This document shows positions 44,865 through 54,649 of a DNA stretch of 64,000 bases, piece by piece. The notes beneath the pieces were generated by a model. It made no database searches. It worked only from the letters and a program-made list of their open reading frames with translations, and had not been told where the DNA came from. The stretch comes from an uncultured Clostridia bacterium. Its GTDB lineage: Bacteria; Bacillota_A; Clostridia; TANB77; CAG-508. The first letter of the stretch is position 1; every line of letters begins with the position of its first letter. The DNA lies in the NCBI GenBank assembly GCA_947624715.1, contig CANQLO010000002.1, positions 31,899-95,898 of the forward strand, in the 5' to 3' direction. The translations under genes were made by a program, and so were the position numbers.

Positions 44865-45387
44865 TAGCTCTAGCCTTATTTACTACAACTGTTGCAGCAA
44901 CGGCAATAACTGCTACTACAGCTAATCCAGCAAATACTAAATTGTTGTTTCCTGTTTGTGCTAAGTTTGTATTATATGATACTGTAACTACTTCTTCACC
45001 AGCTTCAGTTGTTACTAAAAGATTTTTGTTAGAATAGTCTACAGTTACTTTTAAACCAACATCACTAGCTGCTGCTTGAACTGTTTCTAATAAGTCTTCC
45101 TTAACTTCTTTTGATACTTTAGATGTATCATAATCATACTTAGCAAGTTCAGTGTCAACTTTATTTAGTGTTTGTTCTAATTTAGCAACTACATCATCAT
45201 TAAAATCAACTTTATCGCTATCGAAGAATTGGTTGATTTCTTTAGTATAACTTCTTTCTAAGTTAAGTTTCTTTACTAATGCCTCAACATTTGCTTTTAA
45301 ATCAGCTTTTGTAGCTGCACTAACAGCTGTAGCTGCTACTAATAATACAATAAGTACTAACATTGATAGTTTTGCTATTTTTTTCAT
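44857..45387 (-). CDS. Sortase substrate protein with LAQTG motif
   Basis: The 176-residue protein has a signal peptide (cleavage near AVSAA), a helical, Lys/Glu/Asp-rich domain (about 26-110), a short beta stretch, and a sorting signal LAQTG (142-146) followed by a hydrophobic helix and a short basic tail (NKARANA). It is encoded directly before the sortase with overlapping frames, so it is probably the dedicated substrate. The function of the exposed domain is unknown. The promoter TTGACT-17-TAAAAT lies at 45422-45450. Confidence 0.8.
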   Translation of the reverse strand: MKKIAKLSMLVLIVLLVAATAVSAATKADLKANVEALVKKLNLERSYTKEINQFFDSDKVDFNDDVVAKLEQTLNKVDTELAKYDYDTSKVSKEVKEDLLETVQAAASDVGLKVTVDYSNKNLLVTTEAGEEVVTVSYNTNLAQTGNNNLVFAGLAVVAVIAVAATVVVNKARANA

Positions 45388-45421
45388 ATTTTTTTCTTCC
45401 TTTCTTTAAATTTATAAATCA

Positions 45422-45450
45422 ATTTTAGCATTTAAGTTTTTATTAGTCAA
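45422..45450 (-). promoter_or_regulatory. Promoter of the sortase operon
   Basis: On the minus strand TTGACT (45445-45450) and TAAAAT (45422-45427) are 17 bases apart, with TG before the -10. Confidence 0.7.
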
Positions 45451-45469
45451 GTGTTTTTTATAAATTTTT

Positions 45470-47530
45470 TTATATTGTTAATTCTGCTTTTGTTGTAAAT
45501 CTTTTCTTTACCAATATATTTAACAATTTATTTTCTTCTTTTTCTAAGTATAAATCTTGACTAATAATTTGCATTGCTAATGATTGTACTTCTTTTAAAG
45601 CTTCCATATCTTGAAATAAATTTGCTATTTTAAATTCTGGTATTCCATGTTGTTTTGTTCCAAAAAAGTCTCCTGAACCTCTTAATTCTAAATCTTTTTC
45701 TGCTATAACAAATCCATTATCAGTTTTTGTCATAATCTCCATTCTTTCTCTTATTAGGTCATTTCCGCCATTACATTTTAGTATGCAATAAGATTCATAT
45801 TCTCCTCTTCCAACTCTTCCTCTTAACTGATGAAGTTGTGCTAGACCAAATCTTTCTGCATTTTCTATTATCATTAAACTTGCATTTGGAACATCTACAC
45901 CTACTTCTATAACTGTTGTTGAAACCAGTATGTCTATCTCTCCATTTTTAAATCTTTCCATTATTTCATCTTTTTCTTTTGCTTTCATCTTGCCATGTAA
46001 AACTTCAACCTTATAATCTTTAAAAATTTCATTTTTGTATTTTTCGCCGAGTTCAACTGCAGATTTTAATTTCGGTGCTTCTGGATCATCTGATTCTTCT
46101 ACTAGAGGGCAGACTACATAACATTGTCTTCCCTTATCTATTTCTTTTTTTACAAATTCATTTATTCTTGGTTCTAATTTTCTCGATACTGCAAAAGTTT
46201 CAACATGTTTTCTATTAGGTGGCAATTCATCAATTATTGATATATCCAAATCTCCATATAAAATAAGTGCTAAAGTCCTTGGTATTGGAGTTGCTGTCAT
46301 TACTAATACATCTGGATTCTTTCCTTTTGCAATTATTGTGCTTCTTTGCTTTACACCAAATCTATGTTGCTCATCTGTTACTACAAATCCTAGATTTTTA
46401 AAGTTTACATTTTCTTCTAGTAAAGCATGTGTACCTATTACAATATCTACTTCTCCATTTTCAATTCTTTCTAATGCTAATCTTTTTTGTTTAGCTGTCA
46501 TTCCACCAACTAAGCCTTCACATTTTATTTCATACTTTCCTAATATTTTTTCAAAATTGGCAAGATGCTGTTTGGCTAAAATCATTGTTGGAGCAAGTAT
46601 TGCTACTTGATAACCACTTTTTACTGCTTTATATGCTGCTATCATTGCAACTATTGTTTTACCAGAGCCAACATCACCTTGTAGCAGTCTATTCATTGGC
46701 TTTTCTTGTTCCATATCCTTATCTATTTCTTCTAGTACATTAAGTTGTGCTTTGGTAAGTTTAAATGGTAAGTCATTTATTACATCTGACATGTTTATAT
46801 TTTTATCATATTTAATTCCTTTTATCTCTTTTTCATTTTCACTTTTTAATCTTAATAATCCAAGTTGCATAGATAAAAGTTCATCAAAAACAAGTCTTCT
46901 TCTTGCTTTTCTAAAACTTTCGAAATTTCTTGGAAAATGTATTTGATTCATTGCTTCATTATATTCAATTAGATTATATTTGTTTAAAATATATTCAGGC
47001 ATTATTTCATCTAATTTTCCTGCTAAGGTCAATCCGTTTTGTATAGCTTTTCTAATATCGCTTGCCCTAACATCATATGTTAGAGGGTATACAGGAATTA
47101 TTTTTCCTGTATTATTATTTTTTTCTATAATATCAAAAACTGGAGAATTAAGTTCCTTTACTCCATTTTTAACAGTTATTTTTCCAAAAAATCTATATTT
47201 TTCTCCTCTTTTTATTTGAGTTTTTATATATGGTTGATTAAACCAAGTTATCATACAAGTATCTGTTTCATCTTTTACAATTAGCTTTTCAATACTCTTA
47301 TATCTCCCAAGCATTCTTAAATTAACATTTGAAACTGCTACCGCTTCAATAGAACATTTTTCGCCATCTTGTACATTTGCTATATTTTTGATTATACTTC
47401 TATCTTCATAATCTCTTGGATAATATGTAATTAAATCTTCTAATGTATATATACCAAGTTTATTTAAACTTTTTGCTCTAGCTGGTCCTACTCCTTTTAC
47501 ATATTGAACTTCTTTTTTTAAATCAGTCAT
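45470..47530 (-). CDS. recG: ATP-dependent DNA helicase RecG
   Basis: The 686-residue helicase regresses stalled forks and processes recombination intermediates. It begins with a helix-hairpin-helix-like segment (VQYVKGVGPARAKSLNKLGI), then the wedge OB domain, and the helicase core with Walker A LLQGDVGSGKTIVA, DEQHRFGVKQR, MTATPIPRTLAL and QLRGRVGRG. The C-terminal part has GDFFGTKQHGIPEF, typical of RecG. The ATG chosen follows GGAGAT; a GTG four codons upstream overlaps that box. Confidence 0.97.
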   Translation of the reverse strand: MTDLKKEVQYVKGVGPARAKSLNKLGIYTLEDLITYYPRDYEDRSIIKNIANVQDGEKCSIEAVAVSNVNLRMLGRYKSIEKLIVKDETDTCMITWFNQPYIKTQIKRGEKYRFFGKITVKNGVKELNSPVFDIIEKNNNTGKIIPVYPLTYDVRASDIRKAIQNGLTLAGKLDEIMPEYILNKYNLIEYNEAMNQIHFPRNFESFRKARRRLVFDELLSMQLGLLRLKSENEKEIKGIKYDKNINMSDVINDLPFKLTKAQLNVLEEIDKDMEQEKPMNRLLQGDVGSGKTIVAMIAAYKAVKSGYQVAILAPTMILAKQHLANFEKILGKYEIKCEGLVGGMTAKQKRLALERIENGEVDIVIGTHALLEENVNFKNLGFVVTDEQHRFGVKQRSTIIAKGKNPDVLVMTATPIPRTLALILYGDLDISIIDELPPNRKHVETFAVSRKLEPRINEFVKKEIDKGRQCYVVCPLVEESDDPEAPKLKSAVELGEKYKNEIFKDYKVEVLHGKMKAKEKDEIMERFKNGEIDILVSTTVIEVGVDVPNASLMIIENAERFGLAQLHQLRGRVGRGEYESYCILKCNGGNDLIRERMEIMTKTDNGFVIAEKDLELRGSGDFFGTKQHGIPEFKIANLFQDMEALKEVQSLAMQIISQDLYLEKEENKLLNILVKKRFTTKAELTI

Positions 47531-47644
47531 TTTTATCTCCACATATTTTATTTTTCTTCATTATATTATAAGATTATTGATTTTTCAAGTATTGTATTTA
47601 AGCTGTTTATTTTTTACATTTATGTTACAATTTTTAATTTTATA

Positions 47645-47673
47645 TTGTATATTATTCCAATTTGTCTTATAAT
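47645..47673 (+). promoter_or_regulatory. Promoter of the DUF2628-like gene
   Basis: TTGTAT (47645-47650) and TATAAT (47668-47673) are 17 bases apart, 82 bases before the start codon. Confidence 0.6.
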
Positions 47674-47755
47674 AGGTATGTATTTATGTATTTAATAGGT
47701 TTATAGACATATCCTTTAAAAATCTAAATATCTACTTTAAGGAGATTTAATAAAA

Positions 47756-49870
47756 ATGGATGAAAATAATTTAAACTCAAATGGAGAAAATAATAACGCT
47801 TTTCAAGGAAATGATCCATATAATATGAACTCTAATCCTTATCCAAATCAAGATCCTTATGCTGGTACGAATCCTGATTTTAATCAAAATCAAAATCCTT
47901 ATGCTAGTATGAATCCTGACTTTAATCAAAATCAAGATCCTTATGCTAGTATGAATCCTGACTTTAATCAAAATCAAGATCCTTATGCTGGCATGAATTC
48001 TGACTTTAATCAAAATCAAGATCCTTATGCTAGTATGAATCCTGACTTTAATCAGAATCAAGATCCTTATGCTGGTATGAATCCTGACTTTAATACTGGA
48101 TTAAATAATTCACAAACTCAAACTACTAGCGACATAAATGATTTCGATAATAATAATCAGGTTTTAAATCCTATTTTAAATCCTGTTTTACCAAATGATA
48201 ATAATAATCAAGTTGAAAATGTGTCAGATACTGCACCAACTTTACCCGGACAAGACTCTGATAATTCTATGACTGATGCCAACATAAATTACCAAGATAA
48301 CAATAATTTTATGGACCCTAACATGAATTATCAAGATAATAATAACTTTACTGATCCTAATATGAATTATCAAGATAATAATAATTTTACTGATTCTAAT
48401 ATGAATTATCAAGATAACAATAACTTTGCAGATCCTAACATGAATTATCAAGATAATAATAACTTTACTGATCCTAATATGAATTATCAAGATAACAATA
48501 ACTTTACTGATCCTAACATGAATTATCAAGATAATAATAATTTTACTGATCCTAACATGAATTATCAAGATAATAATAATTTTACTGATCCTAACATGAA
48601 TAATAATCAGAATTTCAATCAAAACTTCGGAAATAGTAATGCTTCTGGTGATTATAACATGGATTTTGTAAAAGCTTGGATGGGAACCTTATATGACAAA
48701 GCACACTCAAAAAAATTCAATTGGTGTGCAGCTATTTTTGGAGAAATATATTTGTTATATAGAAAAATGTATTTAACTGGTTGTTTATTTGCAGTATTAA
48801 GACTTTTACTTGCTTTCTTAACAATATTCTTATTTACTAAAATTGGAGTTAGTGCATTTGCATTATTGGCTGTTGTGTTTGTAGCATTTTTACTTGTATA
48901 TGGACTAGGATTTTATCCATTATATAGAAACTTTGTAAAGAATAAATTAAATAAGCTAAAACAAACTACCCCTGATAATTCTCAATTAATTAACCTAGCT
49001 TCACAAAAAGGAAATACTTCTGTTATTGCAGTTATCTTATATTGTGTCATTGTACCAATTATAACATGGGCACTATCTGCTTTACTAATAGCTGCAAACA
49101 TATTAAATTTTGCTTCTGGATTTATTAATCCTGGAAGTGATATCGAGAATGAAATAAATAATGAAATTGTTGAAGAATTTGATTATCAAGATTTAGAATT
49201 TACAGAAGGATATAGCATTGAATATGATGCTCTTACATGGTTCTATGATGATACAGATAATACATTAACTAAAGGTGATTATGTATTAGCATATTCTGGA
49301 CAATCTGTTACAGATATTAAATCAGTATATAACCTTGATGTTACAAATGCTAATGATAGATCTTCACTATTGAATTCATTAGTTTCAAATTTCCAATCAC
49401 AAGCATCATCACTTAATTTATCTGTTCAATCAGGAACAAGTAATTTTGTTACTGGAACTTCAATTCCTAATGTATATTACTCATATATTGATGTAGAATC
49501 AGCAGATGCTATCTCTAGATACTATCTAATTCTACTTCCAGAAGATGATACATTATTCCAATTTACTCTTAATGTAAATGATACTACTGTAGATAATATG
49601 ACACATACTGAAGTTATTTCAATCTTAACAAGTGCATCTAAAGTAGACAATTTAGATGAAGATCAAGATTCTTCTGATAATGGTAATACTTTAAATGATG
49701 ATGAAACAGTTGGAAATACAGTAGTTAATGAAGTTGATTTAAATGATACGAATGTTGTATCTGTTAATGCTACTGTTGATAATGAAGTTGCTACAAATGA
49801 AACTGTATCAAATGTTGTTAGTGATAATACCACATCTGGAAATACAAATTTAGGAGATTTTTTAAGATAA
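47756..49870 (+). CDS. Repeat-rich membrane protein with DUF2628-like domain
   Basis: The 704-residue protein starts with an Asn/Asp/Gln/Tyr-rich region made of two tandem repeat families. One has about five 14-residue units (QNQDPYASMNPDFN; 42 nt), the other about nine 13-residue units (NYQDNNNFTDPNM; 39 nt). A DUF2628-like membrane domain follows (about 305-400: KFNWCAAIFGEIYLLYRKMY, two membrane helices), another membrane segment near 430-455, and an extracellular C-terminal domain ending in a Thr/Asn/Val-rich tail. The role is unknown. The repeats are nearly identical at DNA level, so copy number may vary between strains. AAGGAG precedes the ATG. Confidence 0.8.
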   Translation: MDENNLNSNGENNNAFQGNDPYNMNSNPYPNQDPYAGTNPDFNQNQNPYASMNPDFNQNQDPYASMNPDFNQNQDPYAGMNSDFNQNQDPYASMNPDFNQNQDPYAGMNPDFNTGLNNSQTQTTSDINDFDNNNQVLNPILNPVLPNDNNNQVENVSDTAPTLPGQDSDNSMTDANINYQDNNNFMDPNMNYQDNNNFTDPNMNYQDNNNFTDSNMNYQDNNNFADPNMNYQDNNNFTDPNMNYQDNNNFTDPNMNYQDNNNFTDPNMNYQDNNNFTDPNMNNNQNFNQNFGNSNASGDYNMDFVKAWMGTLYDKAHSKKFNWCAAIFGEIYLLYRKMYLTGCLFAVLRLLLAFLTIFLFTKIGVSAFALLAVVFVAFLLVYGLGFYPLYRNFVKNKLNKLKQTTPDNSQLINLASQKGNTSVIAVILYCVIVPIITWALSALLIAANILNFASGFINPGSDIENEINNEIVEEFDYQDLEFTEGYSIEYDALTWFYDDTDNTLTKGDYVLAYSGQSVTDIKSVYNLDVTNANDRSSLLNSLVSNFQSQASSLNLSVQSGTSNFVTGTSIPNVYYSYIDVESADAISRYYLILLPEDDTLFQFTLNVNDTTVDNMTHTEVISILTSASKVDNLDEDQDSSDNGNTLNDDETVGNTVVNEVDLNDTNVVSVNATVDNEVATNETVSNVVSDNTTSGNTNLGDFLR

Positions 49871-49884
49871 TATAAATTTATTTG

Positions 49885-49918
49885 CTGGTAACAATTATTT
49901 TGTTACCAGTTTTTTTAT
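49885..49918 (+). terminator. Terminator of the DUF2628-like gene
   Basis: CTGGTAACA and TGTTACCAG form a perfect stem followed by TTTTTTTATTTTT. Confidence 0.92.
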
Positions 49919-49936
49919 TTTTATATCAAAAAGTTA

Positions 49937-49965
49937 TTGTTAAATTAAATATTTTATTATATAAT
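49937..49965 (+). promoter_or_regulatory. Promoter of asnS
   Basis: TTGTTA (49937-49942) and TATAAT (49960-49965) are 17 bases apart, 32 bases before the ATG. The leader is too short to hold a T-box. Confidence 0.65.
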
Positions 49966-49997
49966 TGGTAATATTATTTTAGAAAAGAGGGATTTTT

Positions 49998-51389
49998 ATG
50001 GATTATACTTTAGTTAAAGATTTATATAGGAATACAGATAACTTTCTTGGACAAGAAGTTAAAATTGCTGGTTGGGTTAAAACCATGCGTAATTCTAAAT
50101 CTTTTGGATTTATTGAATTAAATGATGGTACTTTCTTTAATAATGTTCAAGTTGTTTTTGATGATAAATTAAGCAATTTTGCAGAAGTTTCAAAATTAAC
50201 TATTAGTTCTTCAATTATTGTAACTGGAGATTTAGTTAAGACAGAGAATGCAAAACAAGCCTTTGAAATTCATGCTAAAAATATTGAAATATATAAATTA
50301 TCAGATACAGATTATCCTATTCAAAAAAAGAATACAAGCTTTGAATTTTTAAGAACTATTGCACATTTGCGTCCTAGAACAAATACATTTAATGCCGTAT
50401 TTAGAGTACGTAGTCTTTTAGCTTTTGCTATACACAAATTCTTTCAAGAAAGAGGTTTCGTATATGTTAATACTCCTTTAATTACTGGAAGTGATTGTGA
50501 GGGTGCTGGCGAAATGTTTAATGTCTCATCTTTTGATTTTAATGATATTCCAAAAGATGAAAAAGGAAATGTTGATTTTTCAAAAGATTTCTTTGGTAAA
50601 AATGCTCATCTTACTGTAAGTGGACAACTTGAAGGTGAAACTTATGCAGAAGCTTTTAGAAATATTTATACATTTGGTCCAACATTTAGAGCTGAAAATT
50701 CTAACACTGTAAAGCATGCTGCTGAATTCTGGATGATGGAACCTGAAATGTGTTTTGCTGACCTTTCTGATTGTTTAGATGTTGAAGAAGCAATGATTAA
50801 ATACTCTATTTCTTATGTTTTGGAAAATGCTCCTGAAGAAATGGCTTTCTTTGATAAATTTATTGCTCCAGGATTATTAGAAAAATTACAAATAACTGTT
50901 CAAGAACCTTTTGGTAGAATTACTTATACAGATGCTATAAAAGAGTTAGAAAAACACAATGATGAATTTGAATATAAAGTTTCTTGGGGTGTTGATGTTC
51001 AAACAGAACATGAAAGATATTTAAGTGAAAAAATATTTAAAAAGCCTGTATTTGTTACTGATTATCCAAAAGAAATAAAAGCATTTTATATGAAACAAAA
51101 TTCGGATGGAAAAACTGTTGCTGCTGCTGACCTATTAGTTCCTGGTATTGGAGAATTAATTGGTGGTAGTCAAAGAGAGGAAGATATTTCGAAATTAACT
51201 ACTAGAATGAAAGAATTAAATCTTGATGAAAAAGATTACTGGTGGTACTTAGATTTACGTAAATATGGTAGTGTTCCTCACTCTGGATTTGGTTTAGGAT
51301 TTGAAAGATTTATGATGTATGTTACAGGTATGCAAAATATTCGTGATGTTATACCTTATCCACGTACACCAAAAAATTGTGAATTTTAA
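49998..51389 (+). CDS. asnS: Asparaginyl-tRNA synthetase
   Basis: The 463-residue class II synthetase charges tRNA-Asn. The N-terminal OB-fold anticodon domain ([24 protein letters not shown], read as blocks) is followed by the catalytic domain with motif 2 [22 protein letters not shown] (two blocks) and motif 3 [16 protein letters not shown]. The pattern [10 protein letters not shown] separates AsnRS from AspRS. Length is normal. GAAAAGAGGG precedes the ATG. It is transcribed alone from its own promoter. Confidence 0.98.
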   Translation: MDYTLVKDLYRNTDNFLGQEVKIAGWVKTMRNSKSFGFIELNDGTFFNNVQVVFDDKLSNFAEVSKLTISSSIIVTGDLVKTENAKQAFEIHAKNIEIYKLSDTDYPIQKKNTSFEFLRTIAHLRPRTNTFNAVFRVRSLLAFAIHKFFQERGFVYVNTPLITGSDCEGAGEMFNVSSFDFNDIPKDEKGNVDFSKDFFGKNAHLTVSGQLEGETYAEAFRNIYTFGPTFRAENSNTVKHAAEFWMMEPEMCFADLSDCLDVEEAMIKYSISYVLENAPEEMAFFDKFIAPGLLEKLQITVQEPFGRITYTDAIKELEKHNDEFEYKVSWGVDVQTEHERYLSEKIFKKPVFVTDYPKEIKAFYMKQNSDGKTVAAADLLVPGIGELIGGSQREEDISKLTTRMKELNLDEKDYWWYLDLRKYGSVPHSGFGLGFERFMMYVTGMQNIRDVIPYPRTPKNCEF

Positions 51390-51448
51390 TATAAATCTTG
51401 CAGAAATCTTTGATTTTGTATCAACGATTATATAGGTTAAAATAAAAA

Positions 51449-51563
51449 CATAAATATAGTTATTTTTTCAAGCCTTGTTGTCGTGACGCGACCTAAAGGT
51501 TGCTGCTCCATTCGCGCTACGCTTGGTAGCGGCCAAGGCATTTTCAAAAATAACTATATTTAT
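51449..51563. repeat. GC-rich palindromic element, copy 2
   Basis: A 115-bp element has inverted ends of about 18 bp (ATAAATATAGTTATTTTT) and a GC-rich core with inner hairpins GTCG/CGAC, ACC/GGT and CGCTAC/GTAGCG, plus an outer GCCTTG pair. Its first 35 bases equal those of copy 1 in inverse orientation. It lies between the convergent asnS and fucO-like genes. Confidence 0.8.
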
Positions 51564-51606
51564 TTATTTGAATGTAGCATATATTTATATGAATTTTTTG
51601 GTGTTC

Positions 51607-52770
51607 TTATACATTATAAGCTTTATTGTAAAGTTCTATAAAATCTTCTTTAGTTACTTCTCTTGGATTTCCAGGTTTGCAAGGGTCTTCCATTGCTTTT
51701 TCTGCAAGCATTTCAAAATCTTCTTTCTTTACTCCTACATCTTTTATTGTTTGTGTAATACCAACATCATATGAAAGATTTTTTAAGCAATCGCAAAATG
51801 TTTTGATTACTTCTTCTTTAGTAAATTCTTTTGCATCTATATGAAAAGCTTGTGTTAGGATTTCTCTAAAATCTTCATATACTACTTCCCCATTAAATTC
51901 CATAACTGTTGGAAGTAAAATTGCATTTGCGAGTCCGTGTGGAGTATCATAAACTGCACCTAATTGGTGAGCCATTGAGTGAACTATTCCTAATCCAACA
52001 TTTGAAAAAGCCATTCCTGCAATATACTGTGCTAACCCTACTTTATTTATAGCTTTTTGATTTCTCTCATTTACAGCTTCTGCTAAGTTATCATAAATAA
52101 GTTCAATTGCTTTCATTGAAAACATTTGTGACATTATATTTTTAGATTTAGTAATATATCCTTCTATTGCATGTGTTAGTGCATCCATTCCTGTTGATGA
52201 AGCAACTGATTTTGGCATTGAAGCCATAAGTTCGGTATCAACAATTGCTATTATTGGTATATCATGTTCATCTACACATACCATTTTTATTTTTCTTTTT
52301 GGATCTGTTATAACATAATTGATTGTAACTTCAGCTGCAGTTCCTGCAGTTGTTGGAAGTGCTATAATTGGAAGTCCCTTATTTTTTGTGTTAGATACAC
52401 CATTTAATGAAACAATATCGCTTCTGTCTGGGTTAGTCATGACTATGCTTATACCTTTTGCAGTATCAATACTTGAACCTCCTCCTACCGCAACTATTAA
52501 ATCAGCTTTGCATTCTTTACAAATATCTACTCCATCTAATACATTTTCAATAGGTGGATTTGGCTTTACATCGTGAAATACCGTATATTTTATACTATTA
52601 GCATCTAGTAAATCAGTAACTTTTTGACTTACTCCTACCTTGTATAAATCTTCATCAGTAACAACTAGTACACTTTTAAATCCCCTCTTTTTTATTTCTT
52701 CTGGTAAAACTTTTCTAGCACCTTCACCAAAATATGATGTTTCATTTAAAACAAATTTTTCAATATCCAT
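51607..52770 (-). CDS. fucO: Iron-containing alcohol dehydrogenase, FucO (lactaldehyde reductase)-like
   Basis: The 387-residue group III alcohol dehydrogenase has NAD-binding GGGSSIDTAKGISIV, PTTAGTAAEVTINYVITD, the metal-ligand regions TGMDALTHAIEGYIT and VHSMAHQLGAVYDTPHG, and IAGMAFSNVGLGI. These stretches are very close to FucO, which reduces lactaldehyde to 1,2-propanediol with NADH. No fucose or rhamnose catabolic genes are nearby, so it may reduce other aldehydes during fermentation. It is convergent with asnS. Confidence 0.9.
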   Translation of the reverse strand: MDIEKFVLNETSYFGEGARKVLPEEIKKRGFKSVLVVTDEDLYKVGVSQKVTDLLDANSIKYTVFHDVKPNPPIENVLDGVDICKECKADLIVAVGGGSSIDTAKGISIVMTNPDRSDIVSLNGVSNTKNKGLPIIALPTTAGTAAEVTINYVITDPKRKIKMVCVDEHDIPIIAIVDTELMASMPKSVASSTGMDALTHAIEGYITKSKNIMSQMFSMKAIELIYDNLAEAVNERNQKAINKVGLAQYIAGMAFSNVGLGIVHSMAHQLGAVYDTPHGLANAILLPTVMEFNGEVVYEDFREILTQAFHIDAKEFTKEEVIKTFCDCLKNLSYDVGITQTIKDVGVKKEDFEMLAEKAMEDPCKPGNPREVTKEDFIELYNKAYNV

Positions 52771-52864
52771 ACTTAAATTTCCTCCCTTAAAAAATACTTA
52801 AATTTTTAACTTTTAATGATTCAGTCTTTTTCTCTATTTTTATAAACTACTAAATTTTATTGTT

Positions 52865-54019
52865 CTATTCACAAATCGCAATATCAGTCAACATTAATCT
52901 TGCAAAATGATTAGAAATATATTCACCCTTACCATATTCTGAACTTGTAAAAGCCATTATAAATGGTATGTCTCCTATTTCATTTTTTAATTTTTTAGCA
53001 AATTCATCTATATTTTCTTCTAGAAATTTTTTTCTCTGATAATTTTGTAATAATAAAAATCCAGCTGGCTTACTTTTTAGTTTTTTCTTTAATTCTCTAA
53101 CTGCATGTATTGGTGATGTAAACAATTCATTTTTTGAAATTTGCATCTGTATTATTGCAGTATTTGTAAATATTTCGTTTTTAAATTCAATACTATAATC
53201 ATTATTGCCTTTTACTGGTTGTTTTATAACTGCTAATGTTCCATCACTTGTTTTTATTGCCATAGGTTTTAAAATTGATTCTTCAAATATTTTATCTGCT
53301 TCTACTTCTCTTACTCTCTTATCTGTCCATTCGCAATATTTTTTTAAAGCTTTTATGCCATCAATTTCTTGCAATATTTTATTATCTTTAACTTTTGTAA
53401 TTACTCCAGAATTTACAGTTTCATGGTATTTACTTGTAAATATATTTTCTATTTTTTTATTAGAATAAAAAAATGCAACTGCTAATCCGTCAGTTATAAT
53501 TGCATCTTCTGTAAAAATCTTTTTACCATTTTCCACAGGACTTCCACCAAAGCATGGAACATCACCAATAATATCTTTAATTCCTTTTGCATATTCTTCT
53601 TCATCTCCTGCAGTTGCAAACATAAAATAATATGATGGTGATAAATTCGTTCCAACTTTTTGCATTGCTTCCTTTGCAACAAATCTTCCTGTTTCTCTTA
53701 TATTTTCAAGCTTACGTGATATGGATGTTCCTACTTCAGTTTCACTATCTCCTATTGCCATCATTCCAGCAAATGCTGATTTTGTTGGATTTATATATCC
53801 ATCTGGAACTATTATTCCTTCACTTGATGTGCAACCTATAATAGGGGCAGTTCCTAAAATGGACTTTGCCCCTGTTAATAAATCTTCTTGATTATACTTT
53901 TCTGAATCATATATTACTGCTAACTTTGTTTGTATTAAATCTAACACTGCCTTTTTTGCACATACTTTTCCAGCTTGTCTAGCATTTTCATCTGTACTCC
54001 ACGTTACATTTATCTTCAT
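52865..54019 (-). CDS. FIST domain sensor-like protein
   Basis: The 384-residue protein has an N-terminal FIST domain (IIGCTSSEGIIVPDGY, GMMAIGD, FATAGDEEEYAKGI, CFGGSPVENGKKIF) and a C-terminal FIST_C domain ending IPFIMAFTSSEYGKGE. FIST domains are thought to sense small ligands, perhaps amino acids, and are often linked to signal transduction. No kinase or chemotaxis gene is next to it, so its output is unknown. It is followed by the small pilin-like gene on the same strand, 34 bases away in reverse order (that gene lies upstream of nothing else evident). Confidence 0.85.
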   Translation of the reverse strand: MKINVTWSTDENARQAGKVCAKKAVLDLIQTKLAVIYDSEKYNQEDLLTGAKSILGTAPIIGCTSSEGIIVPDGYINPTKSAFAGMMAIGDSETEVGTSISRKLENIRETGRFVAKEAMQKVGTNLSPSYYFMFATAGDEEEYAKGIKDIIGDVPCFGGSPVENGKKIFTEDAIITDGLAVAFFYSNKKIENIFTSKYHETVNSGVITKVKDNKILQEIDGIKALKKYCEWTDKRVREVEADKIFEESILKPMAIKTSDGTLAVIKQPVKGNNDYSIEFKNEIFTNTAIIQMQISKNELFTSPIHAVRELKKKLKSKPAGFLLLQNYQRKKFLEENIDEFAKKLKNEIGDIPFIMAFTSSEYGKGEYISNHFARLMLTDIAICE

Positions 54020-54053
54020 TAGTTAAATTTTCCTCCACACAAATTAAGAAATT

Positions 54054-54263
54054 TTAAATAACATCTTCCCACTGTTCTCTTATAGAGTAGATTTTTTCAT
54101 CAGTTTGGTTTAATACTTCATTAAAATCTTGTTCAACTTTATTTTTTTCGTTTAATAAACCTTTAAATGTTGAAGCCTTAATTAAAAATGCCATCAATAT
54201 TCCCATAAGTATAACTGTAACAACCAATGCTACTAAAGTTATTCCATTTTCATTTTTCATCAT
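54054..54263 (-). CDS. Small type IV pilin-like protein
   Basis: The 69-residue protein starts MMKNENG then ITLVALVVTVILMGILMAF, a class III signal as in type IV prepilins: cleavage after Gly, N-methylated first residue, and a hydrophobic assembly helix. The glutamate usual at position 5 is replaced by Ala, as in many clostridial GITLVALVVT proteins. Only about 40 charged residues follow, too short for a full pilin head. It could be a minor pseudopilin or a stand-alone membrane peptide. No pilus assembly genes are visible in the window. Confidence 0.65.
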   Translation of the reverse strand: MMKNENGITLVALVVTVILMGILMAFLIKASTFKGLLNEKNKVEQDFNEVLNQTDEKIYSIREQWEDVI

Positions 54264-54284
54264 AAATCCTCTTTTTTTTAATTA

Positions 54285-54629
54285 TTAGATAACCTCTTTT
54301 ATAGCATCTCCAATAATTTTATTTATATCAGCCATCAATCTGCTAAATTCTATCTCAAAGTCAAAATATTCTTTTATATCCTTATTTTCAATTAATACAT
54401 TGTAAAGCTTAGCTACTTTTAATTTTTTATCTTCTTCATCTATTTCTTGATTATTTTGTCTTTTTATCTCCATGATTTGTACTTCTTGTTTAAGCTTTTC
54501 GAATTCTTCAATCATTTCTTTTTTAGTTGGGTCAGCAAATAATTTTTCTTTTGATTGTTTTAAATTTTTATACTGAACTGAATTTTTTATCTCCTCGGCT
54601 AGTCTGTTTGTTGTATCATATATTTCCAC
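54285..54629 (-). CDS. YlbF/YmcA family protein
   Basis: The 114-residue all-helical cytoplasmic protein matches the YlbF/YmcA family (AEEIKNSVQYKNLKQSKEKL, ADPTKKEMIEEFEKL, DFEIEFSRLMADINKIIGDAI read as blocks). In Bacillus the YlbF-YmcA-YaaT complex assists RNase Y-dependent mRNA maturation and so influences sporulation, competence and biofilm formation. It lies between the GT4 and mini-pilin genes on the same strand, 20 bases after the GT4 gene. Which family member this is cannot be told. Confidence 0.82.
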   Translation of the reverse strand: MEIYDTTNRLAEEIKNSVQYKNLKQSKEKLFADPTKKEMIEEFEKLKQEVQIMEIKRQNNQEIDEEDKKLKVAKLYNVLIENKDIKEYFDFEIEFSRLMADINKIIGDAIKEVI

Positions 54630-54649
54630 CTAATAATACCTCCAATTTT

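Noticed and set aside
47777..48622. Long open frames on the minus strand, rich in Ile and Arg
   Set aside because: They mirror the tandem coding repeats of the plus-strand gene and have no ribosome-binding site or family features.
49919..49997. T-box leader for asnS
   Set aside because: Only about 25-30 bases lie between the likely transcription start and the ATG, too few for a T-box.
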